Source: Thiobacillus sp. 65-1059 (lineage in GTDB: Bacteria; Pseudomonadota; Gammaproteobacteria; Burkholderiales; Thiobacillaceae). From it: a stretch of DNA of 64,000 bases. Shown piece by piece: positions 27,614-36,147 of this stretch. The notes beneath the pieces are model-generated. The model had not been told where the DNA came from. It searched no databases and was given only the letters and a program-made list of their open reading frames with translations. The position numbers and the translations under genes are program-made. The stretch's first letter is position 1. The number at the start of each line of letters is the position of its first letter. The stretch lies in assembly GCA_001897675.1 (NCBI GenBank), contig MKUE01000135.1, forward strand, positions 26,870 to 90,869, written 5' to 3'.

Positions 27614-28591
27614 TTACCTGCGCCGGATATCGAAATGCTGCATCAGCCGCCGCGGCAACCAGTCCAGATTGCCGGGAAACGGGCCTGACGGAAACGCGAC
27701 ATGGCCGCCGGCGCCGGGCTGTTCGAGCGTGATCGATGGCGAGACGTCGGCCGGGGCCGGCAATGCCGAGGCCGGCAGAAAGGGGTCGTTTCTGGCGTTG
27801 ATGACGAGGGTGGGAACGCTGACCGATTTCAGCAGCGGCTTGGACGACACCTTGAGCCAGTAGTCGTCGGCGTCGCGGAATCCATGCAGCCGCGCGGTGA
27901 CCAGGGTGTCGAATTTGCGGAAGGTGGTGGCGGCGGCGATTGCCTGCGCATCGAGCAGGCCGGGAAAGCGCGCGGCTTTGTGCAGGGCCTTGGCTTTCAG
28001 GGTGGCGAGAAAGCGCGCGGTGTAGACGCGGCGGTTGAAGCCGCGGTCGAGGCTGCGGCCGGCCGCAGCAAGGTCGAGCGGCGCGGAGACGGCGGCGGCG
28101 CGCTCGACCAGCAGATGCGCCGCAGCGCCTTGTTCGCCCAGCCATTTCAGCAGGGCATTGCCGCCGAGCGAGACGCCGACCGCGTAAACCGGCACATCGG
28201 CGTGCCGCGATTTGACGTGGCGCAGGATGCATCCGATGTCTTCGCTGTCGCCGGCGAAATAGGCCCGCGGCAGCCGGTTGTCCTCGCCCGAACAGCCGCG
28301 GAAATGCGCGGTCGCGCCATGCCAGCCGCGCGCCCGCACGCGGGCCATGAGGCCGCGCGCGTAGTGACTGTCGGCATTGCCTTCCAGACCGTGGAACAGC
28401 ACCACGACGGGGCTGCCGGCATGGCCGTCGACCCAGTCGAAATCGAGGAAATCGCCGTCCGCCAATTCCAGCCGCTCGCGCCGGCAGGCGACCGTCGCAA
28501 CGCGGATGAACAGGCTGCTGTAGATGGTTTGCAAGTGGCCGCCAGGCAGCCAGGGGGGGGCGCGATAAGCCGTTGTTTTCGAGGCGTGCAT
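27614..28591 (-). CDS. yheT: YheT-family alpha/beta hydrolase
   Basis: The 325-residue protein has the YheT pattern: PPWLPGGHLQTIYSSL at the N-terminus, FHGLEGNADSHYARGL, HFRGCSGEDNR, and the nucleophile S141 in GVSLGGNALLKWL. D268 and H298 are candidates for the rest of the triad. The substrate is unknown. Codons 11-14 contain a run of eight C residues on the coding strand, a possible slippage site. It is followed by the phosphomannomutase gene. Confidence 0.93.
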   Translation of the reverse strand: MHASKTTAYRAPPWLPGGHLQTIYSSLFIRVATVACRRERLELADGDFLDFDWVDGHAGSPVVVLFHGLEGNADSHYARGLMARVRARGWHGATAHFRGCSGEDNRLPRAYFAGDSEDIGCILRHVKSRHADVPVYAVGVSLGGNALLKWLGEQGAAAHLLVERAAAVSAPLDLAAAGRSLDRGFNRRVYTARFLATLKAKALHKAARFPGLLDAQAIAAATTFRKFDTLVTARLHGFRDADDYWLKVSSKPLLKSVSVPTLVINARNDPFLPASALPAPADVSPSITLEQPGAGGHVAFPSGPFPGNLDWLPRRLMQHFDIRRR

Positions 28592-28663
28592 GGCGCCGAG
28601 TTTAGCAAGGGCGCGCCCTGGAATGCCCGGCAGCCTGTCCGATTCGGCAAGTCCGGCAGGCGG

Positions 28664-29086
28664 CTAGTGCAGCACCGCGGGCGGAGTCCGGGCGGGGGGC
28701 GCGGCGCCCACCTGGAGCGGCGAGGCATGGTGCAACACCATGCGCCAGCCGTCGGCTTCCTTGCGGTAAATGTTGGTGGCCAGGATCGGCGGGCGCGATT
28801 CGGCTTGCCGGCCGATGGCGAGGTGTTCGCGCACGATGCGGATGACCTCGCCGGCTTCGCGCATTTCATGGGCCAGTTCCGCGCGCACGCGGAACTGGTC
28901 GGCGGCCTCGAACATGCTGCGCCAGCCTGCCGCTACGGCGGCGCGGCCGTTCAGCGGGGCAGCCAGGGGGTGGATGCAGGCGATGTCGTCGCTGCCGGAC
29001 CAGACTGCCATCATGGCATCCAGCGAACGGGCCTCGAAGGCGGCGTAGAACGCGGCTTCTGCCGCTTCCGGTGTGGGAAAGCTCAT
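28664..29086 (-). CDS. SnoaL-like / nuclear transport factor 2-fold protein
   Basis: The 140-residue protein has the cone-shaped NTF2 fold signature: FYAAFEARSLDAMMAVWSGSD at the start, IACIHPLAAPLNG, and TNIYRKEADGWRMVLHHAS at the end. Such proteins are often small-molecule isomerases, hydrolases or binding domains. Function is not predictable here. It lies 23 bases after the PgaA-like gene on the same strand, so it may share its transcript. Confidence 0.85.
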   Translation of the reverse strand: MSFPTPEAAEAAFYAAFEARSLDAMMAVWSGSDDIACIHPLAAPLNGRAAVAAGWRSMFEAADQFRVRAELAHEMREAGEVIRIVREHLAIGRQAESRPPILATNIYRKEADGWRMVLHHASPLQVGAAPPARTPPAVLH

Positions 29087-29109
29087 GTTCGGACAGGGTA
29101 CGGGGGGAG

Positions 29110-30780
29110 TCAGTAGAACCAGATCAGGCTCGCGCCCAGATTGTTTCGAGTGTAACCGCTTCCCGTGCCCTGCAAAAATGCGCTGCTGTCGCTGCCGCCG
29201 GCATAGAGCCGCAACCGCAGATCGGGCGCGAGGTCGCGCGCGGCTACCAGCTCCCAGGCATAGAGGCCGCTGCTGTCCCCCGGCGTTTCCCACAGCTTTC
29301 CCAGCGCCAGCCGGGCTTCCAGCAGCCAGCCATAGGCTTCGTGCTCGACGCGTGCGAGTGCCTTCAATTCACGGTAGGTTTCGGGGTTGTAGTAGCCGCG
29401 GTCGATATCGGGGACGGAATCGTTGAAACCCATGCCCTCGACTCCGACTACCACGCGTGGCTGTGCGGTCATCAACACATGCTCGATCCGCCCGATCAGG
29501 CGGGTACGTTGGTTGTCGTCGTCGAAGCGCAATAGGGCTGCCCCCAGCGTGGCCCGCCAGCGCGGTGCGAACAGCCAGTCGGTGCTGGCGGACACCTGAT
29601 TCAGCGTCACTTCGTTCTGCAGCGCGTCGATGGTTTCGACGACATCGTTGCCGGCTTCCAGGTCGATGCGCCAGAAATCGGCCGGCAGCCAGCGGCCCTG
29701 CAACTTCCAGGCGGCGGTCTGCCAGCCGTTGTAGTCGCGCACGCCCACGGTCAGCGCGGGCCAGAGCAGCCCCGCTTCGACACTGCCCAGGCGGGTGCCG
29801 CCCTTGATCAGCAACTGGCGGCCGTCGATCTGGTCGCCGTACTGCCCGATGCGGGCGTCGCGCGCGGAAACGTCGAGCCAGCGGCCGAAGCCGAAGCGCT
29901 GCTGCCAGCCAAGACTCAGCGCATCGATGTCGAGATCGTCGCTGTCCCAGGATGATTCGAATTCCGCCCGCAGATGGGACGCGGTTTCCTGGCCGAGCCG
30001 GCTGCGCAGGCTGACGGAGTCGTCCCCCGGGGCATCGCCAAGGGTGGTCAGCGCGGCGTCCTCCAGTCCGGCCCAGCGCAGGGCGGTGGCGCGTTCAGTG
30101 CGGGTGTCGCGTGCGAGCGCGGGATCGTTTTCGATGGCGGCGGCGTACGCGACCACCGCTTCGAAGTGGCGGCCGCTGTAGTTGAGCGCGCGGGCGAGAC
30201 CAATCTGCGCCTCCTTGTCGCCCGGGTGCGTATCCAGGATCGCTCGGTAGCGCAGGATGGCCTCGTCGTGACGCTCGAGCCACGCCAGGATCCGCGCTTC
30301 CGCCTTTCGGGCCTTGATATTCGCGGGGTCGGCGGCGAGCGTGTGGTAGACCTCGAGTGCCGGCAGCAGCTGATTGCGTGCGGCGAGCGATTCGGCGAGG
30401 CCGTGCAGGGCTTCGTTTTTCTGTGCCGGCACCTGATTCGCCACCTCGCGGAAAAGCGGGATGGCCTCGTCGTGGCAGTTGCCCCAGGCGAGCTGCCAGG
30501 CCAGCGGTAGCAGGACGTCGTAGCGCCTGTCGGGGGCGGCGTCCAGCGCCTGCCGATAGAGCCGTGCGGAGGACGGGTGCCGGTCCCCCCAGGCGTTGAC
30601 GCGCGCGGCCTCGATCAGCAGGTCGGCCTGGCCGGGTGGTACGGACACCAGGGTTTCGTAGATGGCGATCGCCTCGGCGTAACGCTTCTGGTCGACGAGT
30701 ATGCGGGCCTGGGCGAGATCGCCGCCGAAGGCGGAAAGGCTGAAAGTCAGTGCGGCGAGCAGCGATAGCAGCCTGATCAT
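29110..30780 (-). CDS. TPR plus beta-barrel outer-membrane protein (PgaA-like)
   Basis: The 556-residue protein has a signal peptide (ending about FGG-20), TPR-like helical repeats over about 20-250 (YAEAIAIYETLV, HDEAIPLFREVAN, HFEAVVAYAAAIE), and a C-terminal region with alternating aromatic strands ending in SLIWFY. This is the architecture of PgaA, which exports poly-N-acetylglucosamine across the outer membrane. It is shorter than E. coli PgaA (about 800 residues). Its ATG overlaps the glycosyltransferase stop (ATGA), so coupling is tight. Confidence 0.85.
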   Translation of the reverse strand: MIRLLSLLAALTFSLSAFGGDLAQARILVDQKRYAEAIAIYETLVSVPPGQADLLIEAARVNAWGDRHPSSARLYRQALDAAPDRRYDVLLPLAWQLAWGNCHDEAIPLFREVANQVPAQKNEALHGLAESLAARNQLLPALEVYHTLAADPANIKARKAEARILAWLERHDEAILRYRAILDTHPGDKEAQIGLARALNYSGRHFEAVVAYAAAIENDPALARDTRTERATALRWAGLEDAALTTLGDAPGDDSVSLRSRLGQETASHLRAEFESSWDSDDLDIDALSLGWQQRFGFGRWLDVSARDARIGQYGDQIDGRQLLIKGGTRLGSVEAGLLWPALTVGVRDYNGWQTAAWKLQGRWLPADFWRIDLEAGNDVVETIDALQNEVTLNQVSASTDWLFAPRWRATLGAALLRFDDDNQRTRLIGRIEHVLMTAQPRVVVGVEGMGFNDSVPDIDRGYYNPETYRELKALARVEHEAYGWLLEARLALGKLWETPGDSSGLYAWELVAARDLAPDLRLRLYAGGSDSSAFLQGTGSGYTRNNLGASLIWFY

Positions 30781-32045
30781 GCGTTGCCCTGCGCGAAGTC
30801 CTTGCGCACGGTGCGCCAGCGAATGGCCTGCCGCGACGGGCGGCGGAACAGCCAGGCAAGGGAGATGAAATTGGTCCAAGCGAGAAGCATCCAGTAAACG
30901 ATCGGGTAGTACACGGCGTACAGATAATATTTCAGCGTGTCCGGGTCGTAGCGACGATCCAGCAGCGTGCCGGTGAGCAGTTGCAGCATGGCGAGTGTGG
31001 CAATCACCATGCCCCACAGATTGGGGATGGGATGGGCGCCGACCGGGGGGTAGCCGGCGAGGTAGGACACGATCCACAAGGCAGTCAGGACCACGAAACA
31101 GACCGACCACAGGATCGACATGGACGACTCGATGAAGATCGGCCACATGCGCCGGTATCGCCAGTGACGCATCACGTCGCGATGCTTGTGCAGCACCTGC
31201 ATCAACCCGCGTGACCAGCGGCGCCGCTGGTGCATCAAGCCGGACAGGGTAGATGGCACGGTCATCCATACCAGTGCGTGGGGTTCGTAGCGGATGTCCC
31301 AGAAGCGGCGCTGCAGCTTCCAGGTGAGTTCGATGTCCTCGGTCGGCATTTCGGGCGAAAAGCCGCCCACATCCAGCAGCGCGGACTTGCGGAAGGCCGC
31401 CACCACGCCGGACACGGTCATGATTCGCCCCCAGATGCGCTGTGAGCGGCGCAGCAGGCTGACGATGGAACTGAACTCGATCAGCTGCAGGCGCGCCAGG
31501 AAGGTGTCCACGTTCTTGACGCGCGGATTGCCGGTGACTGCTGCGACGCGCGCATGCTCGAAGTGCGGCAGCATGTGCCGGAGGATGTCCGGCTCGGGTT
31601 CGGCATCGGCGTCCATGATCAGCACGATCTCGCCATTGAGGCAGGGAATGGCGTCATTCAGCGCCATGGCCTTGCCTTCGTTCTGTTGCTTGACGATCAG
31701 TCGCACCTCGCCGCGCTGGACGTAGGGTTCGACCACGCCGCGCGTGCCGTCGGTGGAGCCGTCGTCGACCACGACCACTTCGTAATCTGGATAGTCAATG
31801 GCGGTTGCCGCCGCCAGGGCGTGCCCGATCACGCGCTCCTCGTTGTGGGCCGGAATGAGCACGGAAACACCGGGGTAACGCGCGAGCGGAAGAGGTGCGG
31901 TCTGCTTTTCCCAGCGATTGCGGAAGAACATCGATGTCGTGATCCACATCACGCTGGTCACCATCGGGTAGGCGGCAAAGTACAGAATGGCCAGCCAGTA
32001 GAGCCAGCTATGCTGGATGGCGGTGAGTATTTCGATCAGCGCCAT
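30777..32045 (-). CDS. PgaC-like processive glycosyltransferase (GT2)
   Basis: The 422-residue membrane protein has the processive GT2 catalytic set in order: VVDDGSTDG (D94/D95), DADAEPEPD (D145, D147), TED (235-237) and QRRRW (273-277). Hydrophobic segments sit at about 14-40 and in the C-terminal quarter. This matches PgaC/IcaA-type poly-beta-1,6-N-acetylglucosamine synthases. The polymer could differ, because acceptor and donor cannot be read from sequence. It is coupled to a PgaD-like gene upstream (10-base overlap) and the PgaA-like gene downstream. In E. coli, PgaC/PgaD activity is stimulated by c-di-GMP. Confidence 0.92.
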   Translation of the reverse strand: MALIEILTAIQHSWLYWLAILYFAAYPMVTSVMWITTSMFFRNRWEKQTAPLPLARYPGVSVLIPAHNEERVIGHALAAATAIDYPDYEVVVVDDGSTDGTRGVVEPYVQRGEVRLIVKQQNEGKAMALNDAIPCLNGEIVLIMDADAEPEPDILRHMLPHFEHARVAAVTGNPRVKNVDTFLARLQLIEFSSIVSLLRRSQRIWGRIMTVSGVVAAFRKSALLDVGGFSPEMPTEDIELTWKLQRRFWDIRYEPHALVWMTVPSTLSGLMHQRRRWSRGLMQVLHKHRDVMRHWRYRRMWPIFIESSMSILWSVCFVVLTALWIVSYLAGYPPVGAHPIPNLWGMVIATLAMLQLLTGTLLDRRYDPDTLKYYLYAVYYPIVYWMLLAWTNFISLAWLFRRPSRQAIRWRTVRKDFAQGNA

Positions 32046-32449
32046 GCGGCTTCGGGATAGGGCTCCACGGATTCGGGGCGTGCGAGGAAGAGCTTCTCGT
32101 CCGCTGTGCTGCGGATGGTGATCAGCCGGGCCTGCCTGAGCGCGTCGAAATCGGCGCGAACCGGGCGTCCAGCCCAGTCCCGCATATACGGCGCGTCAAC
32201 GACCTGAACCTGCCGGCGTGGGCCCTTGCGGTTGTAGATGCCGCGGTTGTGCATGACCCAGTAAAGCGTGATCACCGGCAGCACGACCAGGGCGGTTGCA
32301 AGCAGCCAGACAATCCGGGAAAGGGAGTTCGATCCCTGCTGCAGCACGGCCCACCAAAAACCGCCGAACAGCGCCCAGCCGAATACCACCAGGATGATGT
32401 GCCAGGCTACTTGCAGCGGACCCGAGAGCGCAGGACGCTGGAAGTGCAT
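32036..32449 (-). CDS. PgaD-like synthase subunit
   Basis: The 137-residue protein has two hydrophobic segments (about 14-38 and 45-65) and a basic cytoplasmic tail (YNRKGPRRQVQVVDAPY). This is the size, topology and genomic position of PgaD, which binds PgaC and is required for its c-di-GMP response in E. coli. Similarity is weak at sequence level, as usual for PgaD, so the call rests mainly on context. It overlaps the PgaC-like start and begins four bases after the PEP-CTERM gene's stop. Confidence 0.82.
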   Translation of the reverse strand: MHFQRPALSGPLQVAWHIILVVFGWALFGGFWWAVLQQGSNSLSRIVWLLATALVVLPVITLYWVMHNRGIYNRKGPRRQVQVVDAPYMRDWAGRPVRADFDALRQARLITIRSTADEKLFLARPESVEPYPEAAWR

Positions 32450-32452
32450 GGC

Positions 32453-33235
32453 TCAGCGCCGGGTACGGCCGACACTCAGGCCGTACCCGACCAGTCCGGC
32501 CAGCATCAGCAGCACGACCGACGGTTCCGGGACCGGGCTGGTGTACAGGCTGGATTGCGGCACCACGGACCAATCGTTTGCGCCGGGTACATACCAGGCC
32601 AGCTGCACGGCGCCGGTTTCGAGCCGTTCATAGGCATCCAGCTGATAGGCGTACAGGCCGGGCGACAGCAGCAGGTCTTCTGCAAAGCCGAGGCGGTCGC
32701 GCGGGTTGAGACCGTCCACCTGCAGGCTTTGCGAGCTGCCGCCCGCCCCGAACAAGCTGAAGCGGAAACCGTCGTCGTACAGTACGCCTAGGTTGTAGGC
32801 GCCGGGGGTGGTGATGGCGATGTAACCCCAGAAGCTGGAGGCCCAGTTGTCCTGGCTGTTTTCAGTCGCGTTGGCAAAGATCGGAGCGAGTTGCGGCGTG
32901 CCCCACGCTGTGCCCCATGTGTTGATGAAGTTCTGGTCGGCGAAATTGATCTGCCCGACGTGTGTGGTGAGCGTCTGCACGATGCCCGGGTCGTCGTTCG
33001 GCAGTCCCATGACCTGGGCATGGTCGGCAAGCCCCCAGATTCCGGTGCCCCAGGACTGGTCGCCGTACAGGCTACCACGCCAGTCGTCGGCAACCTGTAC
33101 CCAGCGGCTGTTGGCACCGTCGCCGTTCAGGTAGATGCCATCGAATTGAGGGGCAAGCGGCACGGCATGCACAGGGACGGCGAGGCCGAGCAACAGCGCT
33201 GTCGAACAGGCGTTACGCAGACTGAACAGGTTCAT
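32453..33235 (-). CDS. PEP-CTERM surface protein with PA14-like core
   Basis: The 260-residue protein has an N-terminal signal peptide and ends with a classical PEP-CTERM tail: VPEP (235-238), a hydrophobic helix, and RTRR at the extreme C-terminus. Such proteins are sorted by exosortase (EpsH), which is not in this window. The middle (WASSFWGYIAITTPG, DDGFRFSLFG) resembles PA14-type carbohydrate-binding domains. It is the first gene of the Pga-like transcription unit, an uncommon partner. A sigma-54-like promoter lies about 40-55 bases upstream, and a GGAG site precedes the ATG. Confidence 0.88.
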   Translation of the reverse strand: MNLFSLRNACSTALLLGLAVPVHAVPLAPQFDGIYLNGDGANSRWVQVADDWRGSLYGDQSWGTGIWGLADHAQVMGLPNDDPGIVQTLTTHVGQINFADQNFINTWGTAWGTPQLAPIFANATENSQDNWASSFWGYIAITTPGAYNLGVLYDDGFRFSLFGAGGSSQSLQVDGLNPRDRLGFAEDLLLSPGLYAYQLDAYERLETGAVQLAWYVPGANDWSVVPQSSLYTSPVPEPSVVLLMLAGLVGYGLSVGRTRR

Positions 33236-33274
33236 CGTGAAAGACTCCGCAAAGGACAGGGTTCAGTGCTGTTT

Positions 33275-33290
33275 AGCAAGACCTGTTCCA
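33275..33290 (-). promoter_or_regulatory. Sigma-54 (RpoN) type -24/-12 promoter of the PEP-CTERM/Pga-like cluster
   Basis: On the minus strand the sequence reads TGGAAC-AGGTC-TTGCT, one mismatch from TGGCAC-N5-TTGCW with exact spacing. It lies 40-55 bases before the ATG at 33235, leaving a leader of about 30 bases. In other bacteria PEP-CTERM genes have been linked to RpoN and the PrsK/PrsR system, so the match fits known biology. No enhancer protein is encoded nearby. Confidence 0.65.
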
Positions 33291-33441
33291 GCAGCTGAAT
33301 TGGCGCTACACCGGCCACCTCGTGGCAATCGAATGAATTCGCCGGGTATTTGGCCGCCGACAACGTTGAGATTTCGACTGCGTCGCCAGGAAGGCGGCGT
33401 CGAGTATCCGGCACGACGCCCGCACGCGGCAGGCAGTGTGT

Positions 33442-33645
33442 CTAGCGATGGCCGCCGCTGGGCCTGCCTTTCAGGCGATAAAGCGTGCCGCAGTAGGGGC
33501 AGAGCGCATCGCCGCGCGATTCGATCGGCAGGTAGACGCGCGGGTGGGCATTCCAGTCGACGTGCTGCGGCATCGGACAGTGCAGGGGCAGGTCGGTTTC
33601 GGTGACTTCGATGACGCGCTGGGTGTTGTCGTGCCGCTCGCTCAT
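33442..33645 (-). CDS. Small CHCC-type zinc-finger protein
   Basis: The 67-residue protein has C23, H34, C49 and C52 (CPYCGTLY), the CHCC zinc pattern of COG4391-type proteins. Homologues in mitochondria are subunits of complex I, and bacterial ones are of unknown role. It follows ilvE on the same strand by 12 bases, a neighbourhood seen in betaproteobacteria. Confidence 0.88.
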   Translation of the reverse strand: MSERHDNTQRVIEVTETDLPLHCPMPQHVDWNAHPRVYLPIESRGDALCPYCGTLYRLKGRPSGGHR

Positions 33646-33657
33646 GCCGCTCTCGCT

Positions 33658-34578
33658 TCAGACCGGGGTGAGCCAGCCGGTGTGGGCAGCGGCGCGGCCA
33701 TGCACGCAGTCGAAATACATCGCCTGCAGTTTTGCGGTGATGGGGCCGCGCGTGCCTTCGCCGATGGTCCGGTTGTCGAGTTCGCGGATCGGCGTGACCT
33801 CGGCGGCGGTGCCGGTAAAGAAGGCTTCGTCCGCGGTATAGACCTCGTCGCGGGTGATGCGCTTCTCGATCACCGGCAGGCCGATTTCGCCGGCCAGCTG
33901 AACGATGGTGTCGCGGGTGATCCCTTCCAGCGCGGCTGTGAGGTCGGGCGTGTAGAGCTTGCCGTTGCGAATCATGAAGAAGTTCTCGCCCGAGCCTTCG
34001 GCGACGAAGCCGTCGACGTCCAGCAGCAGCGCCTCGTCGTAGCCGTCGGTCTCGGCTTCCTTGTGCGCGAGGATGGAGTTCATGTAGTTGCCGTTGGCCT
34101 TGGCCTTGCACATGGTGACGTTGACATGGTGGCGTGCGAACGAACTGGTCTTCACGCGGATGCCGCGCTCCAGCGCCTCGGCGCCGAGGTAGGCGCCCCA
34201 CGGCCAGGCGGCGACGATGACGTGCACCGAGAGGTTTTTCGCCGAGATGCCCATCGCTTCGGAGCCGAGGAACGCCATCGGGCGCAGGTAGCCGGATTCG
34301 AGCTTGTTCTCGCACACCACGGTGCGCTGCGCTTCGGAAACCGTCGCCTTGTCGAACGGCAGCTTCATGCCGAGGATGTGGGCGGAGCGGAACAGCCGAT
34401 CGGTGTGTTCCTGCAGACGGAAAATCGCCGTGCCCTGCTCGGCCTTGTAAGCGCGCACTCCCTCGAAGACGCCCATGCCGTAGTGCAGGGTGTGGGTAAG
34501 GACGTGGGTGGTGGCGTCGCGCCAGGGGACGAGTTTGCCGTCGTACCAGATGACGCCGTCGCGGTCGGCCATGGACAT
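33658..34578 (-). CDS. ilvE: Branched-chain amino-acid aminotransferase
   Basis: IlvE transfers amino groups between glutamate and the 2-oxo acids of leucine, isoleucine and valine. The 306-residue protein is a class IV PLP aminotransferase. It has HTLHYGMGVFEGVRAYK, the candidate PLP lysine K160 in CKAKANGNYMNS, EGSGENFFMI and FFTGTAAEVTPI. Two ATGs, 34578 and 34572, are both plausible, and the first gives normal length. A TAAAAT box lies 35 bases upstream of the chosen start. Confidence 0.96.
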   Translation of the reverse strand: MSMADRDGVIWYDGKLVPWRDATTHVLTHTLHYGMGVFEGVRAYKAEQGTAIFRLQEHTDRLFRSAHILGMKLPFDKATVSEAQRTVVCENKLESGYLRPMAFLGSEAMGISAKNLSVHVIVAAWPWGAYLGAEALERGIRVKTSSFARHHVNVTMCKAKANGNYMNSILAHKEAETDGYDEALLLDVDGFVAEGSGENFFMIRNGKLYTPDLTAALEGITRDTIVQLAGEIGLPVIEKRITRDEVYTADEAFFTGTAAEVTPIRELDNRTIGEGTRGPITAKLQAMYFDCVHGRAAAHTGWLTPV

Positions 34579-34612
34579 GGTGGTGACTTTCTTGAACAAA
34601 TGGAAAGTTTGG

Positions 34613-34618
34613 ATTTTA
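34613..34618 (-). promoter_or_regulatory. Probable -10 box for ilvE
   Basis: TAAAAT on the minus strand lies 35 bases before the ilvE ATG. It matches the boxes of glyA, proS and apbC in sequence and distance. No clear -35 is seen. Confidence 0.5.
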
Positions 34619-34682
34619 CCGGATTCCGGGCGCTGCGAGGCCGTGGCCTTATGGCACGATGCGGCCATCCGGGGAGACTGAC

Positions 34683-35429
34683 ATGCAATGGAAATGGATG
34701 GCCGGCGCGCTGGCATTGCTGCCGCTGGCAAGCTGCGCCGAGCCGGCGCGCTTCGACTATTACCTGCTGGCCTTGAGCGTGGCCCCGGCGTTTTGCGAGG
34801 ACGAGCCGCAGCGCAAAAAACGGTTTGCGCAATGCCGGGTCCTGTCGGGGGACGGCTTCAGGGCGATGCCGCTGACGCTGCACGGGCTGTGGCCGAACCG
34901 TGTCAGCCGCGCTCATCCGGTGTATTGCGGCGGGGAGGCGGCGGGCCCGTTTTGCCGGCTGCCGGCAGTGCGGCTGCCGGCGGAAACGCGTGCGCGGCTG
35001 ACGCGGGCGATGCCGGCGACGGCGGATTGCCTGGACCGCTACCAGTGGGCCAAGCACGGCAGCTGCTCGGGGCTGCGCGAGGCGGATTATTTCGCCGCCT
35101 CGGTTGCGCTGACCGAACGCGTCAATCGGGCGATCGGCGGCGAAATCGCACGCCACATGGGCCGTGAAATCAGCCTGGCGGCTTTGCGCGAGTCGCTGGC
35201 CAGGGCCGACCCGGCGCTGAAGGACGCCGTCACTTTCGATTGCCGCACCCCGCGCACGCCAACGCCCGCCAAGCGCCGCCCGATGCTGCGCGAGGTGCGC
35301 GTCTATTTCGAGCGCAATCCGGCCAGCGGCGAGCCCGGGCGCCCGCTGGCCTTTGCCCGCGCAGGACACCGGCATTACAACTCCGGCTGTCCGGCGGGCA
35401 GGGCCTATATCGATACGCCGCTGGATTAG
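34683..35429 (+). CDS. Ribonuclease T2 family protein, exported
   Basis: The 248-residue protein carries both conserved active-site sequences of the RNase T2 family: LTLHGLWPN (H67) and YQWAKHGSCSG (H125). An N-terminal hydrophobic segment with LASC (C18) suggests a lipoprotein or signal peptide, so it acts in the envelope or outside the cell on RNA. It may scavenge phosphate and nucleotides. It is divergent from ilvE and close to a convergent unknown gene. Confidence 0.93.
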   Translation: MQWKWMAGALALLPLASCAEPARFDYYLLALSVAPAFCEDEPQRKKRFAQCRVLSGDGFRAMPLTLHGLWPNRVSRAHPVYCGGEAAGPFCRLPAVRLPAETRARLTRAMPATADCLDRYQWAKHGSCSGLREADYFAASVALTERVNRAIGGEIARHMGREISLAALRESLARADPALKDAVTFDCRTPRTPTPAKRRPMLREVRVYFERNPASGEPGRPLAFARAGHRHYNSGCPAGRAYIDTPLD

Positions 35430-35450
35430 GGCCTGGCGGGTGCGCCGGGA

Positions 35451-36119
35451 TCAGGGCGTGTTGACGCGCACGAACTCGGCGAAGTAATCCGCCCGCACGA
35501 TGTAGGTGCCGTCGCAATTGTAGGACGCGCGCACGATGCCTTCGGACAGCGAAATTGCGGCATTGCGCAGGTAGTAGCCATCGATGCTGCGCAGCACGTT
35601 GAAGCTGTGCACGATTTCGTCGATGCGGTCGGCCGCCAGCGGCTGCCAGCCGGCGCTTCCCGCGTCCATCAGCTTCAGCCAGTGGGCTGGCAGGTAATGG
35701 CGCAGCGGACCCGATTGGATCATCGCGCGGACCCAGGCGATGGTGCGGACTTTTTCGTCGTACGGCACGGTCACGAAATGCCGCGCGGTATAGCCTGGTT
35801 TCACCAGATCCTCGGCGTCGTGCACCTCGTAGGCAAACGGGTTGAAGATCGATTCGGTGCGCACTTCCGAACTGTTGAAGCCGATGTAAATCGCATAGAC
35901 CCCGGTGTCGCGCAGCAGGGCGGCGCAGGTTTGCAGCACTTCGCCGGCAATCTGATCCAGGCGCGAGTGCTGGCGCGGGCGCAGCGGTACGGTTTCACGC
36001 AGGGAGGGGTCGCCCTTGATGCTGACGAACGGGGTGTCGGCCGGCAGTCCGAAGGCGCCGACGATGGGTTCACACAGCAGACAGACATCGGGATGGGGGG
36101 TGGGGGAGGCGGGACTCAT
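35451..36119 (-). CDS. Conserved-looking protein of unknown function
   Basis: The 222-residue protein is soluble, has no signal peptide, and contains a CLLC pair near the N-terminus (C13, C16). I recognise no domain. The composition and codon use look like a real gene, with a phase-consistent reading frame and a clear ATG. It lies 28 bases downstream of the DsrC-related gene on the same strand, so a shared transcript is likely. Confidence 0.6.
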   Translation of the reverse strand: MSPASPTPHPDVCLLCEPIVGAFGLPADTPFVSIKGDPSLRETVPLRPRQHSRLDQIAGEVLQTCAALLRDTGVYAIYIGFNSSEVRTESIFNPFAYEVHDAEDLVKPGYTARHFVTVPYDEKVRTIAWVRAMIQSGPLRHYLPAHWLKLMDAGSAGWQPLAADRIDEIVHSFNVLRSIDGYYLRNAAISLSEGIVRASYNCDGTYIVRADYFAEFVRVNTP

Positions 36120-36147
36120 CCCGCCATTGTCGCACCGCCGCGTTACT

